A stretch of 64,000 nt of DNA. Source: Seonamhaeicola sp. ML3 (GTDB taxonomy: Bacteria; Bacteroidota; Bacteroidia; Flavobacteriales; Flavobacteriaceae). The notes below the pieces were generated by a model, which made no database searches, was not told the DNA's origin, and saw only the letters and a list, made by a program, of their open reading frames with translations. Location: assembly GCF_023273855.1 (NCBI RefSeq), contig NZ_CP096884.1, positions 1,922,001-1,986,000 on the forward strand. Direction: 5' to 3'. The first letter of the stretch is position 1. Every line of letters begins with the position of its first letter. The translations under genes were made by a program, and so were the position numbers. Positions 19,747 to 29,219 of the stretch are shown piece by piece.

Positions 19747-20166
19747 ATGTTACAGCCTAAAAGAACAAAATTTCGTAAGCAACAGAAAGGACGCATGAAA
19801 GGTCTCTCTAACAGAGGGCACCAACTTTCTAACGGAACTTTCGGTATAAAAGCGATGGACTCTGTGTTTATCACAGCACGTCAAATAGAAGCTGCTCGTA
19901 TTGCCGCTACGCGTTATATGAAAAGAGAAGGTCAGTTATGGATTAAAATATTTCCAGACAAGCCTATTACAAAGAAACCTCTTGAAGTACGTATGGGTAA
20001 AGGTAAAGGTGGTGTAGAATTATACGTAGCCGTTGTAAAACCAGGACGCGTTTTATTTGAAGTTGGTGGTGTGCCTTTAGAAATAGCTAAAGAAGCATTA
20101 CGTTTAGCAGCTCAAAAATTACCGGTAAAAACTAAGTTTTTAATTGCTCGCGATTACGAAGCATAA
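19747..20166 (+). CDS. rplP: 50S ribosomal protein L16
   Basis: A 139-residue L16, which positions the A-site tRNA on the 50S subunit. Diagnostic segments are [19 protein letters not shown] at the start and [20 protein letters not shown] in the middle, followed by [10 protein letters not shown]. The Arg in the MGKGKG segment region that is hydroxylated in some bacteria (R81 in E. coli) appears conserved. It is 19 bases downstream of rpsC. Confidence 0.98.
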   Translation: MLQPKRTKFRKQQKGRMKGLSNRGHQLSNGTFGIKAMDSVFITARQIEAARIAATRYMKREGQLWIKIFPDKPITKKPLEVRMGKGKGGVELYVAVVKPGRVLFEVGGVPLEIAKEALRLAAQKLPVKTKFLIARDYEA

Positions 20167-20178
20167 TAATTTAAGATT

Positions 20179-20370
20179 ATGAAACAATCAGAAATTAAAG
20201 AATTATCTACAGCTGAGTTACAAGAAAAACTTGGTGAGACTAAAAAAAGTTATTCAGACCTAAAATTAGCTCATGCAATATCTCCTTTAGAGAATCCAAT
20301 TCAGTTACGTGCAGTAAGACGTACAGTTGCTAGAATTGCTACAGAGTTAACTAAAAGAGATTTACAATAA
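20179..20370 (+). CDS. rpmC: 50S ribosomal protein L29
   Basis: A 63-residue L29, a two-helix protein near the tunnel exit next to L23. The sequence ELSTAELQEKLGETKKSYSDLKLAHA and the RRTVARIATELTKRD helix fit the family and its length. It sits between rplP and rpsQ with 12-base gaps on both sides. Confidence 0.97.
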   Translation: MKQSEIKELSTAELQEKLGETKKSYSDLKLAHAISPLENPIQLRAVRRTVARIATELTKRDLQ

Positions 20371-20382
20371 TTCTGCTGAAAG

Positions 20383-20640
20383 ATGGAAACAAGAAATTTA
20401 AGAAAAGAACGTATAGGAGTTGTTACAAGTAACAAAATGCAGAAATCTATTGTGGTTTCTGAGGTGAAAAAAGTAAAGCACCCTATGTATGGAAAATTCG
20501 TTTTAAAAACGAAGAAGTACGTTGCACACGATGAACAAAACGACTGCAACGAAGGAGATACTGTTAGGATCATGGAAACTCGTCCTTTAAGTAAATCTAA
20601 GTGTTGGAGATTAGTTGAAATAATTGAAAGAGCTAAGTAA
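20383..20640 (+). CDS. rpsQ: 30S ribosomal protein S17
   Basis: An 85-residue S17, an OB-fold primary binding protein of 16S rRNA. The segments [16 protein letters not shown] and [24 protein letters not shown] are typical. Length and place in the operon are as expected; rplN follows after 2 bases. Confidence 0.97.
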   Translation: METRNLRKERIGVVTSNKMQKSIVVSEVKKVKHPMYGKFVLKTKKYVAHDEQNDCNEGDTVRIMETRPLSKSKCWRLVEIIERAK

Positions 20641-20642
20641 TT

Positions 20643-21011
20643 ATGGTACAGCAAGAATCTAGATTAAAAGTAGCAGATAACACCGGGGCTAAAGAAGTTT
20701 TAGTAATCCGTGTTTTAGGTGGTACAAAAAGAAGATATGCTTCTGTTGGGGACAAAATAGTTGTATCTGTAAAAGATGCTACTCCTAACGGAAACGTAAA
20801 AAAGAAAGCAGTTTCTACTGCGGTTGTTGTACGTACTGTAAAGGAAGTAAGAAGACCAGATGGATCTTATATTAGATTTGACGATAATGCATGTGTTTTA
20901 TTAAACCCACAAGGTGAAATGAGAGGTACGCGTGTATTTGGTCCTGTCGCAAGAGAACTTCGTGATAAACAATTCATGAAGATTGTATCATTAGCACCAG
21001 AAGTGCTTTAA
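20643..21011 (+). CDS. rplN: 50S ribosomal protein L14
   Basis: A 122-residue L14, a subunit-interface protein that also binds the silencing factor RsfS in other bacteria. The start [19 protein letters not shown] and the [29 protein letters not shown] region are highly conserved. It lies 2 bases after rpsQ. Confidence 0.98.
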   Translation: MVQQESRLKVADNTGAKEVLVIRVLGGTKRRYASVGDKIVVSVKDATPNGNVKKKAVSTAVVVRTVKEVRRPDGSYIRFDDNACVLLNPQGEMRGTRVFGPVARELRDKQFMKIVSLAPEVL

Positions 21012-21024
21012 TACATTATTTAAG

Positions 21025-21336
21025 ATGACAAAGCTTAAAATTAAATCAGGAGATACCGTAAAAGTAATAGCTGGAGACCACAAAGGTTCTGAAGGTAAAG
21101 TACAAAAGGTATTAATAGATAAGAACAAAGCCATCGTAGAAGGTGTGAACATGGTTAAGAAACACACGAAGCCAAGTGCACAAAATCCTCAAGGTGGTAT
21201 TGTTGAGAAAGAAGCGCCTATCCACATTTCAAACTTATCATTGTTAACCGCCAATGGTGAAACAACAAGAGTAGGTTATAAAATGGAAGGCGATAAGAAA
21301 GTAAGGTTTTCAGTAAAATCTAATGAAGTAATATAG
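21025..21336 (+). CDS. rplX: 50S ribosomal protein L24
   Basis: A 103-residue L24, an early 50S assembly protein. The N-terminal KOW motif ([21 protein letters not shown], about 9-29) and the block [27 protein letters not shown] identify it. It sits 13 bases after rplN and 2 bases before rplE. Confidence 0.97.
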   Translation: MTKLKIKSGDTVKVIAGDHKGSEGKVQKVLIDKNKAIVEGVNMVKKHTKPSAQNPQGGIVEKEAPIHISNLSLLTANGETTRVGYKMEGDKKVRFSVKSNEVI

Positions 21337-21338
21337 TT

Positions 21339-21890
21339 ATGGCATATTCACCAAGACTTAAAGAAGAGTATAAAAGCAGAGTAATTGCAGCTCTTACAGA
21401 CGAATTTGGATATAATAATGTAATGCAAGTTCCTAAGCTACAAAAGATAGTAATATCTAAAGGTGTTGGAGCTGCAGTAGCAGACAAAAAGTTAATTGAC
21501 CATGCGGTTGAAGAGTTAACTACTATATCTGGACAAAAAGCTATAGCAACAATGTCTAAGAAAGACGTTGCCTCTTTTAAATTACGTAAAGGTATGCCAA
21601 TTGGGGCAAAAGTGACTTTACGTGGAGAAAGAATGTATGAGTTCTTAGATAGATTAGTAACTTCTGCCTTACCACGTGTAAGAGACTTTAACGGAATTAA
21701 AGCTACAGGATTTGACGGAAGAGGTAATTACAACTTAGGTATTACTGAGCAAATTATCTTCCCAGAAATTAACATTGATAAAGTGAACAAGATTTCTGGT
21801 ATGGATATTACATTTGTGACTTCTGCAGATACAGATAAAGAAGCAAAATCATTATTAACTGAACTAGGGTTACCTTTTAAAAAGAATTAA
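21339..21890 (+). CDS. rplE: 50S ribosomal protein L5
   Basis: A 183-residue L5, the central-protuberance protein that binds 5S rRNA and touches the P-site tRNA. Conserved blocks are [43 protein letters not shown] and the [22 protein letters not shown] region. The gene ends in TAA followed by GAC and the rpsN ATG. Confidence 0.98.
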   Translation: MAYSPRLKEEYKSRVIAALTDEFGYNNVMQVPKLQKIVISKGVGAAVADKKLIDHAVEELTTISGQKAIATMSKKDVASFKLRKGMPIGAKVTLRGERMYEFLDRLVTSALPRVRDFNGIKATGFDGRGNYNLGITEQIIFPEINIDKVNKISGMDITFVTSADTDKEAKSLLTELGLPFKKN

Positions 21891-21893
21891 GAC

Positions 21894-22163
21894 ATGGCTA
21901 AAGAATCAATGAAAGCCCGCGAGGTAAAAAGAGCTAAAACAGTAGCTAAATATGCCGCTAAACGTAAAGCTTTAAAAGAAGCTGGAGATTATGAGGCATT
22001 ACAAAAGTTACCTAAAAATGCTTCCCCTATTCGTATGCATAATAGATGTAAGTTAACAGGAAGACCTAAAGGATATATGAGAGATTTTGGTATTTCTCGT
22101 GTTACTTTTAGAAAAATGGCCAATCAAGGTCTTATTCCTGGAGTTAAAAAAGCTAGTTGGTAA
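21894..22163 (+). CDS. rpsN: 30S ribosomal protein S14, zinc-free type
   Basis: An 89-residue S14 with the long N-terminal region of the zinc-independent form. The C-terminal block [26 protein letters not shown] is typical. The two CxxC pairs of the short, zinc-binding form are missing and only one Cys is present. It lies 3 bases after rplE; a 72-base gap with an imperfect hairpin separates it from rpsH. Confidence 0.97.
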   Translation: MAKESMKAREVKRAKTVAKYAAKRKALKEAGDYEALQKLPKNASPIRMHNRCKLTGRPKGYMRDFGISRVTFRKMANQGLIPGVKKASW

Positions 22164-22189
22164 TATTATTATAAAGTAATCAGATTTAA

Positions 22190-22214
22190 GGTTCGGTTAC
22201 CAACACCGAAAACC
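22190..22214 (+). promoter_or_regulatory. imperfect hairpin between rpsN and rpsH
   Basis: TTCGG (22192-22196) can pair with CCGAA (22206-22210), and GG at 22190-22191 with CC at 22213-22214 across an AA bulge. The gap of 72 bases is the only one longer than 25 bases between rplC and rpmJ. There is no U run, so it is not a terminator. It could be an RNA-binding site for S8 or simply an intercistronic structure. Confidence 0.35.
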
Positions 22215-22235
22215 AAAATCGCAAATCAATTAATT

Positions 22236-22634
22236 ATGTACACAGATCCAGTTTCGGATTATTTGACAAGAATTAGAAATGCAGTACGTGCTAACCACAG
22301 AGTGGTTGAGATTCCTGCTTCTAATTTAAAGAAGGACATAACTAAAATATTATTCGAACAAGGATATATTTTAAGTTACAAGTTTGATGATTCTACTACG
22401 CAGGGTACCATTAAGATTGCACTTAAGTATAACAGTGTAACTAAAGAGCCTGTAATCAAGAAGATTCAAAGAATTAGTAAACCAGGTTTACGTAAGTATG
22501 CTGGTGCTAAAGAATTACCTAGAATCCTTAACGGCCTTGGTATTGCTATCGTTTCTACGTCTCACGGCGTAATGACTGGTAAACAAGCCAAAAGAGATAA
22601 CGTAGGTGGTGAAGTTTTATGTTACGTTTACTAA
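22236..22634 (+). CDS. rpsH: 30S ribosomal protein S8
   Basis: A 132-residue S8, a primary binder of the central domain of 16S rRNA and in E. coli the translational repressor of the spc operon. Conserved segments are DPVSDYLTRIRNA at the start and LNGLGIAIVSTSHGVMTGKQA near the end. It is preceded by the hairpin at 22190-22214. Confidence 0.97.
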   Translation: MYTDPVSDYLTRIRNAVRANHRVVEIPASNLKKDITKILFEQGYILSYKFDDSTTQGTIKIALKYNSVTKEPVIKKIQRISKPGLRKYAGAKELPRILNGLGIAIVSTSHGVMTGKQAKRDNVGGEVLCYVY

Positions 22635-22649
22635 AATAGGAAGAAGGCA

Positions 22650-23192
22650 ATGAGTAGAATAGGAAATAATCCAGTTGCAATTCCGGAAGGAGTTACTGTA
22701 GAAGTAAAAGATAACGTAATTACTGTAAAAGGTAAATTAGGAGAGTTAACTCAAAAGTTCGATACTGTTGATATTAAAGTTGAAGAAGGAAACGTTGTGG
22801 TTTCTCGTTCAGCTGATTCTAAAGCTTTTAAAGCTAAGCATGGTCTTTACAGATCATTAATCAACAATATGGTTGAAGGTGTTTCTAAAGGATTCACTAA
22901 AGAATTAGAACTAGTAGGTGTAGGTTATAGAGCAAGTAATCAAGGTCAAAAACTTGATTTAGCTCTAGGTTTTTCTCATAACATTGTTTTAGACTTAGCT
23001 CCAGAAGTTAAGGTTGAAACTGTTAGTGAAAAAGGTAAGAACCCTATCGTAAAGTTAACGTCTCACGATAAACAACTTGTTGGTCAAGTAGCTGCAAAGA
23101 TTCGTGGTTTCAGAAAGCCAGAGCCATATAAAGGTAAAGGTATCAAGTTTGTTGGTGAAGAAATTAGAAGAAAAGCAGGTAAATCAGCTTAA
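22650..23192 (+). CDS. rplF: 50S ribosomal protein L6
   Basis: A 180-residue L6 made of two similar domains, located near the factor-binding site. Visible are MSRIGNNPVAIPEGVTVEV at the start and the C-terminal RNA-binding motif with KIRGFRKPEPYKGKGIKFVG. It lies 15 bases after rpsH in standard spc order. Confidence 0.98.
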   Translation: MSRIGNNPVAIPEGVTVEVKDNVITVKGKLGELTQKFDTVDIKVEEGNVVVSRSADSKAFKAKHGLYRSLINNMVEGVSKGFTKELELVGVGYRASNQGQKLDLALGFSHNIVLDLAPEVKVETVSEKGKNPIVKLTSHDKQLVGQVAAKIRGFRKPEPYKGKGIKFVGEEIRRKAGKSA

Positions 23193-23202
23193 TAATTAGG
23201 TT

Positions 23203-23559
23203 ATGGCATTGACAAAAGAACAAAGAAGATTAAGAATAAAAAACAGAATCCGTAAGGTTGTTTCTGGTACAGAAGCTAGACCTAGATTAGCTGTTTTTAG
23301 AAGTAATAAAGAAATTTATGCTCAAGTTGTGGATGATGTAACAGGTAATACACTTGCTGCTGCATCTTCAAGAGATAAAGATATTAGTTCTGCAAAAGGT
23401 ACTAAAATTGAAAAAGCTGCTCTAGTAGGTAAAGCTCTTGCTGAAAAAGCTTTAAAAGCTGGTGTAGAAACTATCGCTTTTGATAGAGGTGGTTATTTAT
23501 ATCATGGTAGAGTAAAATCATTAGCTGACGGAGCTAGAGAAGCAGGACTTAAATTCTAA
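23203..23559 (+). CDS. rplR: 50S ribosomal protein L18
   Basis: A 118-residue L18, which binds 5S rRNA together with L5. Conserved stretches are [24 protein letters not shown] and the C-terminal [26 protein letters not shown]. The gene lies 10 bases after rplF and 6 before rpsE. Confidence 0.98.
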   Translation: MALTKEQRRLRIKNRIRKVVSGTEARPRLAVFRSNKEIYAQVVDDVTGNTLAAASSRDKDISSAKGTKIEKAALVGKALAEKALKAGVETIAFDRGGYLYHGRVKSLADGAREAGLKF

Positions 23560-23565
23560 GAAATT

Positions 23566-24090
23566 ATGTATCAAAAATATAAAAGTGCAGAATTAGTAAA
23601 ACCAGGTGGATTAGATCTTAAAGATCGTTTAGTTGGTGTACAAAGGGTTACTAAAGTAACTAAAGGTGGTAGAGCATTTGGTTTTTCAGCTATTGTTGTA
23701 GTAGGTGATGAAGCTGGTGTTGTAGGACAAGGTTTAGGTAAATCTAAAGACGTTGCTTCAGCTATTGCTAAAGCCGTAGAGGATGCTAAGAAAAACTTAG
23801 TTCGTATTCCTATCAGAAAAGGAACATTGCCACATGAGCAAAAAGGTAAATACGGTGGAGCTAGAGTAAACATTATTCCAGCTGCTCCTGGTACCGGGGT
23901 TATTGCAGGTGGTGCAGTAAGAACAGTACTTGAGGCAGTAGGAGTTCATGATGTATTATCTAAATCTCAAGGGTCTTCTAACCCTCACAATGTTGTAAAA
24001 GCAACTTTCGATGCTTTATTACAATTAAGAGATGCTAATACTATTGCTAAAGACAGAGGTATTTCACTTGAAAAAGTTTTTAACGCTTAA
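23566..24090 (+). CDS. rpsE: 30S ribosomal protein S5
   Basis: A 174-residue S5, with the N-terminal double-stranded RNA-binding fold and a C-terminal S5 fold. It takes part in decoding accuracy. The loop [21 protein letters not shown], linked to spectinomycin response in other bacteria, and [29 protein letters not shown] are visible. The usual rpmD follows. Confidence 0.98.
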   Translation: MYQKYKSAELVKPGGLDLKDRLVGVQRVTKVTKGGRAFGFSAIVVVGDEAGVVGQGLGKSKDVASAIAKAVEDAKKNLVRIPIRKGTLPHEQKGKYGGARVNIIPAAPGTGVIAGGAVRTVLEAVGVHDVLSKSQGSSNPHNVVKATFDALLQLRDANTIAKDRGISLEKVFNA

Positions 24091-24101
24091 TAAGATCAAT
24101 C

Positions 24102-24281
24102 ATGGGAAAGATTAAAGTAACAAAGGTTAAAAGCGCTATCAATCGTACGCAAAGACAAAAAAGAACTTTAGAAGCTCTAGGTCTTAAAAAGATTGGACAA
24201 GTAAAAGAACATGAAGCTACTCCAAATATCCTTGGAATGGTTGCTAAAGTTTCACATTTAGTTTCTGTTGAAGAAGCTTAA
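24102..24281 (+). CDS. rpmD: 50S ribosomal protein L30
   Basis: A 59-residue protein beginning MGKIKVTKVKSAINRTQRQK, with TLEALGLKKIGQ in the middle and SHLVSVEE at the end. This is the L30 pattern, with an Ile-Asn-Arg substitution in the usual I-(G/N)-R position. It fits exactly between rpsE (11 bases before) and rplO (17 bases after), the usual place for rpmD. Confidence 0.96.
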   Translation: MGKIKVTKVKSAINRTQRQKRTLEALGLKKIGQVKEHEATPNILGMVAKVSHLVSVEEA

Positions 24282-24298
24282 ATAACACAAAACTGAAA

Positions 24299-24751
24299 AT
24301 GGATTTAAGTAATTTAAAACCTGCAGAAGGTTCAGTAAAAAGTCAAGGAAAAAGAGTAGGTAGAGGACAAGGTTCTGGTAAAGGTGGCACTGCTACGCGT
24401 GGTCACAAAGGAGCAAAGTCACGTTCTGGTTATTCTAAGAAATTAGGATTTGAAGGTGGTCAAATGCCACTTCAAAGACGTGTTCCTAAGTTTGGCTTTA
24501 AGAATATAAACCGTGTTGAGTATCAAGGTATCAACTTAGATACGTTACAACAATTGGTTGATGACAAGAAAATTAAGGATGCTGTAGATTTAGAAGTTAT
24601 CTTATCTAACAGATTAGCTGGGAAAAATGACCTAGTTAAGATTTTAGGTAGAGGTGAATTAAAAGCTAAATTAAAAGTATCTGCTCATAAGTTTACTGCT
24701 TCAGCAAAAGCTGCTATAGAGGCTGCAGGAGGAGAAGCTGTAACATTATAA
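24299..24751 (+). CDS. rplO: 50S ribosomal protein L15
   Basis: A 150-residue L15, a late-assembly protein of the 50S subunit. The Gly-rich basic N-terminal part (RVGRGQGSGKGGTATRGHKG, then GYSKKLGFEGGQMPLQRRVPKFGF) is diagnostic. The C-terminal globular domain with ILGRGELKAKLKVSAHKFTASAKAAIEAAGG is also present. secY follows after 15 bases. Confidence 0.98.
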   Translation: MDLSNLKPAEGSVKSQGKRVGRGQGSGKGGTATRGHKGAKSRSGYSKKLGFEGGQMPLQRRVPKFGFKNINRVEYQGINLDTLQQLVDDKKIKDAVDLEVILSNRLAGKNDLVKILGRGELKAKLKVSAHKFTASAKAAIEAAGGEAVTL

Positions 24752-24766
24752 GACCTTATTAAACGT

Positions 24767-26113
24767 ATGAAATTTATAGAATCAATAAAAAATGTTTGGA
24801 AAATAGAGGAACTGAGAAACAGAATCATAGTTACATTGGGTCTGTTATTAGTTTATCGTTTTGGTACTCAAGTGGCTTTACCTGGTATTGACAGTGCTCA
24901 ATTACAAGGTTTAGCAGATAGCACTGACCAGGGAATCTTAGGAATTCTTTCTGCCTTTACAGGTGGAGCTTTATCTAGGGCTTCTGTATTTGCTTTGGGT
25001 ATTATGCCATACATTTCTGCTTCTATTGTTGTACAGTTAATGGGTATAGCCATTCCTTATTTGCAGAAGTTGCAAAAAGAAGGTGCTAGTGGTCAAAAGA
25101 AAATCACTCAGATTACACGTTGGTTAACAATTGCAATATGTTTGTTTCAATCACCTGCATATTTAGCAAGTTTACCAAGTTTAGGAGTGCCACCAAGCGC
25201 CTTTTTATTAGGAACTGGTCCGTTATTCTATTTTTCATCTGTAAGTATATTGGTTACAGGATGTATTTTCGCAATGTGGTTAGGTGAAAAGATAACCGAC
25301 AAAGGCATTGGTAATGGTATTTCATTATTAATAATGGTTGGTATTATTGCAACTTTACCGCAATCATTTGTTCAGAATGCAGCTACTAGAATGGAAGGTA
25401 ACAACGTGATGTTAATTCTTTTTGAATTAGTAATCTGGTTTGTTATTATCCTTGCTTCTATCATGTTGGTTATGGCAGTTAGAAAAATTGCTGTTCAATA
25501 TGCAAGAAGAACTGCTTCTGGAGGTTATGAAAAGGCTGCTGCTGGTGGGTCAAGACAATACATTCCGTTAAAGCTTAATGCTTCTGGTGTAATGCCAATT
25601 ATCTTTGCTCAAGCAATCATGTTTGTGCCGGGTCTTATTGGTGGTTCTGGATTTATGAAAGACACTACTGCTGGAGCTTGGTTGCAAACTAATTTTTCAG
25701 ATATTTTTGGATTCTGGTACAATCTTGTATTCGCTTTATTAATTATAATATTTACGTATTTCTATACTGCGATTACAGTACCAACCAACAAAATGGCTGA
25801 TGATTTAAAACGTAGTGGTGGTTTTATTCCTGGTATTCGTCCGGGCTCTGAAACTGCGGAGTACTTAGACAAAATAATGTCACAGATAACCCTACCAGGT
25901 TCTGTTTTCTTAGCACTTATTGCTGTGTTCCCAGCGTTTATTGTTAAGCTTATGGATGTTGGTCAAGGTTGGGCTTTATTCTTTGGTGGTACATCACTAC
26001 TAATTATGGTTGGAGTTGCAATCGATACTATGCAGCAAATAAATGCTTATTTGTTGAATAGACATTATGACGGCTTGATGAAAACGGGTAAAAATAGAAA
26101 GGCAATAGCTTAA
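24767..26113 (+). CDS. secY: protein translocase subunit SecY
   Basis: A 448-residue inner-membrane channel with ten predicted transmembrane helices. It forms the Sec translocon with SecE and SecG. The N-terminal cytosolic helix, the first helix [24 protein letters not shown], the plug region that follows, and the cytosolic loop [17 protein letters not shown] are recognisable. It is the last spc gene and is followed directly by infA, with no adk or map gene between. Confidence 0.98.
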   Translation: MKFIESIKNVWKIEELRNRIIVTLGLLLVYRFGTQVALPGIDSAQLQGLADSTDQGILGILSAFTGGALSRASVFALGIMPYISASIVVQLMGIAIPYLQKLQKEGASGQKKITQITRWLTIAICLFQSPAYLASLPSLGVPPSAFLLGTGPLFYFSSVSILVTGCIFAMWLGEKITDKGIGNGISLLIMVGIIATLPQSFVQNAATRMEGNNVMLILFELVIWFVIILASIMLVMAVRKIAVQYARRTASGGYEKAAAGGSRQYIPLKLNASGVMPIIFAQAIMFVPGLIGGSGFMKDTTAGAWLQTNFSDIFGFWYNLVFALLIIIFTYFYTAITVPTNKMADDLKRSGGFIPGIRPGSETAEYLDKIMSQITLPGSVFLALIAVFPAFIVKLMDVGQGWALFFGGTSLLIMVGVAIDTMQQINAYLLNRHYDGLMKTGKNRKAIA

Positions 26114-26123
26114 TTATTATACT

Positions 26124-26339
26124 ATGGCAAAACAAGCAGCAATAGAACAAGATGGAACAATTATAGAAGCATTATCTAATGCTATGTTCCGTGTTGAATT
26201 AGAAAACGGTCACATTGTGACAGCGCATATTTCTGGTAAAATGCGTATGCATTATATTAAGTTATTACCAGGAGATAAAGTAAAATTAGAAATGAGTCCT
26301 TATGATTTAACTAAGGCTCGTATAACTTATAGATACTAA
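26124..26339 (+). CDS. infA: translation initiation factor IF-1
   Basis: A 71-residue S1-type OB-fold protein that binds the ribosomal A site during initiation. The sequence [30 protein letters not shown] and [37 protein letters not shown] is close to the family consensus. It lies 10 bases after secY and 4 bases before rpmJ. Confidence 0.98.
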   Translation: MAKQAAIEQDGTIIEALSNAMFRVELENGHIVTAHISGKMRMHYIKLLPGDKVKLEMSPYDLTKARITYRY

Positions 26340-26343
26340 TACG

Positions 26344-26460
26344 ATGAAAGTAAGAGCATCAGTTAAAAAGAGAAGCGCAGATTGTAAAATAGTGCGTAGA
26401 AAAGGGAGACTTTACGTTATAAACAAAAAGAATCCTAGGTTTAAACAAAGACAAGGTTAA
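26344..26460 (+). CDS. rpmJ: 50S ribosomal protein L36, zinc-less form
   Basis: A 38-residue protein, [20 protein letters not shown] followed by [18 protein letters not shown]. The frame and the ends match L36. Of the four zinc ligands of the usual form (three Cys and one His), only the Cys at position 14 remains; the others are Ser 11, Asn 27 and Phe 33. The zinc ribbon is therefore lost. It sits in its normal place between infA and rpsM; a 101-base gap follows. Confidence 0.95.
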   Translation: MKVRASVKKRSADCKIVRRKGRLYVINKKNPRFKQRQG

Positions 26461-26561
26461 AAAAGAGTCATTAGTTTTTTAGACGTTAGATGAATCTGCT
26501 CGAAATAGAAATGTTTAGGATTCTAACAACTAAAGGCTAACTACTAGAAACTAAAAACAAT

Positions 26562-26930
26562 ATGGCAAGAATTGCAGGTGTAGACATACCAAAACACAAA
26601 AGAGGAGTAATTGCTTTAACTTATATCTATGGTGTAGGTAAAAGTAGAGCTCAAGAAATTTTAGCTACTGCTAAGGTTGATGAGAATATTAAAGTTCAAG
26701 ATTGGAACGATGACCAAATCAGTGGTATTCGTGAAGCTGTTTCATCTTATACTATTGAAGGTGAATTACGTTCTGAAACTCAGTTAAACATTAAGCGTTT
26801 AATGGATATCGGATGTTTTAGAGGAATTCGTCACAGAGCTGGTTTACCATTAAGAGGTCAACGTACTAAGAACAATTCTAGAACTAGAAAAGGTAGAAGA
26901 AAAACAGTAGCAAACAAGAAAAAAGCATAA
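26562..26930 (+). CDS. rpsM: 30S ribosomal protein S13
   Basis: A 122-residue S13, at the top of the 30S head and in contact with the 50S subunit. Conserved segments are [26 protein letters not shown] at the start and the basic tail [23 protein letters not shown]. It begins the alpha-type group rpsM-rpsK after a 101-base gap in which I see only weak, unconvincing pairing. Confidence 0.98.
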   Translation: MARIAGVDIPKHKRGVIALTYIYGVGKSRAQEILATAKVDENIKVQDWNDDQISGIREAVSSYTIEGELRSETQLNIKRLMDIGCFRGIRHRAGLPLRGQRTKNNSRTRKGRRKTVANKKKA

Positions 26931-26936
26931 TAAATC

Positions 26937-27320
26937 ATGGCAAAGACAAGTACTAAAAAACGTAAAGTTATTGTTGACTCTGTTGGAGAAGCACATGTTA
27001 CTGCTTCTTTCAATAACATTATTATATCTCTTACTAACAAGAAAGGTGACGTTATTTCATGGTCTTCTGCTGGTAAGATGGGATTTAGAGGTTCTAAGAA
27101 AAACACACCTTACGCTGCTCAATTAGCTGCTGAAGATGCTGCATCTGTAGCACAAGAGGCTGGATTGAAAAAAGTAAAGGTTTATGTTAAAGGTCCTGGT
27201 AACGGTAGAGAATCTGCTATCCGTTCTATCCACAATGCTGGTATAGAAGTAACTGAAATTATCGACGTTACGCCATTACCACATAATGGGTGTAGACCTC
27301 CAAAACGTAGAAGAGTTTAA
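26937..27320 (+). CDS. rpsK: 30S ribosomal protein S11
   Basis: A 127-residue S11, on the 30S platform near the E site. Typical blocks are [35 protein letters not shown] and the C-terminal [20 protein letters not shown]-type end (here [19 protein letters not shown]). It lies 6 bases after rpsM and ends 30 bases before a strong terminator. Confidence 0.98.
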   Translation: MAKTSTKKRKVIVDSVGEAHVTASFNNIIISLTNKKGDVISWSSAGKMGFRGSKKNTPYAAQLAAEDAASVAQEAGLKKVKVYVKGPGNGRESAIRSIHNAGIEVTEIIDVTPLPHNGCRPPKRRRV

Positions 27321-27350
27321 TCACTTTATTTAGTGATTCTTACAAAATAA

Positions 27351-27390
27351 AATTAATATCATCTGTTTTTCAGATGGTATTAATTTTTTG
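27351..27390 (+). terminator. strong Rho-independent terminator between rpsK and rpsD
   Basis: AATTAATATCATCTG at 27351-27365 pairs with CAGATGGTATTAATT at 27371-27385 over about 15 base pairs, with one G-U pair and a TTTTT loop. More T residues follow directly. The hairpin separates the rplC-rpsK genes from rpsD-rpoA-rplQ, genes that are usually transcribed together. Confidence 0.85.
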
Positions 27391-27392
27391 CA

Positions 27393-27400
27393 TAAATTTG
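27393..27400 (+). promoter_or_regulatory. -7 element of a probable rpsD promoter
   Basis: TAAATTTG matches the TAnnTTTG consensus exactly and lies just after the rpsK terminator. A good -33 TTG is not visible at the usual distance, since that position falls inside the terminator stem. Transcription from here would leave a leader of about 95 bases before rpsD. Confidence 0.55.
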
Positions 27401-27503
27401 CAAACTTTTAAAAAGTAATAACAAGTATCAACAAGAGATAAAATAGTTATCGAAGGATAAGATTAAGACCTTAATTCATAACTACTCTTAAAAACAATTA
27501 AAA

Positions 27504-28109
27504 ATGGCAAGATATACTGGTCCTAAAACTAAAATAGCTAGAAAATTTGGTGAAGCTATTTTTGGAGAAGATAAATCTTTTGAGAAAAGAAATTATCCTC
27601 CAGGTCAACACGGAAACAACAGACGCCGTGGAAAAAAATCTGAGTACGCAATTCAATTAGCGGAAAAGCAAAAAGCAAAATACACTTACGGTATTTTAGA
27701 ACGTCAATTTAGAGGTTTATTTAAGAAAGCAAGAGCTGCACAAGGAATTACCGGTGAGGTTCTTTTGCAATTATGTGAATCTAGATTAGATAACGTTGTA
27801 TACCGAATGGGTATTTCTCCATCAAGAAGTGGCGCAAGACAATTAGTTTCTCATAGACATATCACTGTAAACGGTAATTTAGTTAACATTCCTTCTTATC
27901 AATTAAAAGCTGGTGATGTTATAGCTGTAAGAGAAAAGTCTAAATCTTTAGAAGTTATAGATGCTTCACTTTCAAATTCATCTCAAGTTTATGAGTGGAT
28001 TACTTGGAATAACGATACAAAAGAAGGAACTTATGTTTCTGTTCCTGCTAGAATCCAAATTCCTGAAAACATTAACGAGCAATTCATCGTCGAATTATAC
28101 TCTAAATAA
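27504..28109 (+). CDS. rpsD: 30S ribosomal protein S4
   Basis: A 201-residue S4, a primary 16S rRNA binder that in E. coli represses the alpha operon. The start [20 protein letters not shown] lacks the N-terminal cysteine ligands of zinc-binding S4. The S4 RNA-binding domain is around residues 92-155 ([33 protein letters not shown]). It follows the terminator and promoter region and has a 98-base gap to rpoA. Confidence 0.98.
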   Translation: MARYTGPKTKIARKFGEAIFGEDKSFEKRNYPPGQHGNNRRRGKKSEYAIQLAEKQKAKYTYGILERQFRGLFKKARAAQGITGEVLLQLCESRLDNVVYRMGISPSRSGARQLVSHRHITVNGNLVNIPSYQLKAGDVIAVREKSKSLEVIDASLSNSSQVYEWITWNNDTKEGTYVSVPARIQIPENINEQFIVELYSK

Positions 28110-28139
28110 TAAATTATTAACATTGGTATTTAGCCAAAG

Positions 28140-28171
28140 GGTCTATTTGTCTTTCTTCAAACTTATAGACC
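28140..28171 (+). promoter_or_regulatory. hairpin in the rpoA leader
   Basis: GGTCTAT at 28140-28146 can pair with ATAGACC at 28165-28171, with a possible inner TTTG / CAAA helix. It lies in the 98-base gap between rpsD and rpoA and has no U run behind it. It could be a protein-binding site or an mRNA stability element. Confidence 0.35.
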
Positions 28172-28207
28172 GCGCAACTAAATAACAATTAAAACGAAGA
28201 AAAAATT

Positions 28208-29200
28208 ATGGCAGTATTTAATTTTCAAAAGCCCGACAAAGTAATCATGATTGATTCAACAGATTTTGAAGGGAAATTCGAATTTCGTCCTTTAGAACCT
28301 GGTTACGGATTAACAGTTGGTAACGCCTTAAGAAGAGTTTTGTTATCTTCTCTAGAAGGTTTCGCTATCACTTCAGTCAGAATTGAAGGTGTTGATCATG
28401 AATTCTCTGCGATTGCGGGTGTTGTTGAAGATGTTACAGAAATCATTCTTAATTTAAAACAAGTACGTTTTAAAAGACAGATAGATGATATAGATAACGA
28501 GTCAGTTTCTATTTCAATATCTGGTCAAGACAGAATTACAGCGGGAGATTTCCAAAAGTTTATTTCTGGATTTCAAGTATTAAACACAGAATTGGTAATC
28601 TGCAACTTAGATCCTAAAGTGAATCTAAATTTAGAAATCACTATAGAAAAAGGTAGAGGTTACGTGCCAGCAGAAGAGAACAAGAAGTCTGCTGCACCAG
28701 TTGGTACTATCTTTACAGATTCTGTTTACACGCCAATAAAAAATGTTAAGTATAGCATAGAGAACTATCGTGTTGAGCAAAAAACCGATTATGAAAAATT
28801 AGTTTTTGAAATCATTACAGATGGCTCAATTACACCTCAAGATGCTTTAACAGAAGCTGCTAAAACACTAATTCACCACTTCATGTTATTCTCAGACGAG
28901 CGTATTACACTTGAAGCTGATGAAATTGCACAAACTGAAACATACGATGAAGAATCGTTACACATGCGTCAGTTACTTAAGACTAAGTTAATCGATATGG
29001 ACTTGTCGGTTCGTGCACTTAACTGTTTAAAAGCTGCAGAAGTAGATACTTTAGGAGACTTAGTATCTTTCAATAAAAATGACTTAATGAAATTTAGAAA
29101 CTTCGGTAAGAAGTCTTTAACAGAGCTTGAAGAGCTTGTTAACGTTAAAGGTTTAAACTTCGGAATGGATTTAAGCAAATATAAATTAGATAAAGACTAA
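28208..29200 (+). CDS. rpoA: DNA-directed RNA polymerase subunit alpha
   Basis: A 330-residue alpha subunit. The N-terminal dimerisation domain spans about residues 1-235 ([28 protein letters not shown]). The C-terminal domain, which contacts UP elements and activators, begins near residue 255 with the helix-hairpin-helix part [18 protein letters not shown] and [17 protein letters not shown]. Length and order (rpsD, rpoA, rplQ) are normal. Confidence 0.98.
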   Translation: MAVFNFQKPDKVIMIDSTDFEGKFEFRPLEPGYGLTVGNALRRVLLSSLEGFAITSVRIEGVDHEFSAIAGVVEDVTEIILNLKQVRFKRQIDDIDNESVSISISGQDRITAGDFQKFISGFQVLNTELVICNLDPKVNLNLEITIEKGRGYVPAEENKKSAAPVGTIFTDSVYTPIKNVKYSIENYRVEQKTDYEKLVFEIITDGSITPQDALTEAAKTLIHHFMLFSDERITLEADEIAQTETYDEESLHMRQLLKTKLIDMDLSVRALNCLKAAEVDTLGDLVSFNKNDLMKFRNFGKKSLTELEELVNVKGLNFGMDLSKYKLDKD

Positions 29201-29219
29201 GTTTTAGTCGTAATTATTA

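Noticed and set aside
23571-23873. Long open frame on the minus strand inside rpsE
   Set aside because: It is opposite a highly conserved ribosomal gene and mirrors its codon pattern.
26461-26561. Possible hairpin before rpsM (GAATC / GATTC)
   Set aside because: Only five continuous base pairs with a 22-base loop; chance level in this composition.
27961-28185. Open frame overlapping the end of rpsD
   Set aside because: It lies in a shifted frame within the S4 gene and has no recognisable content.
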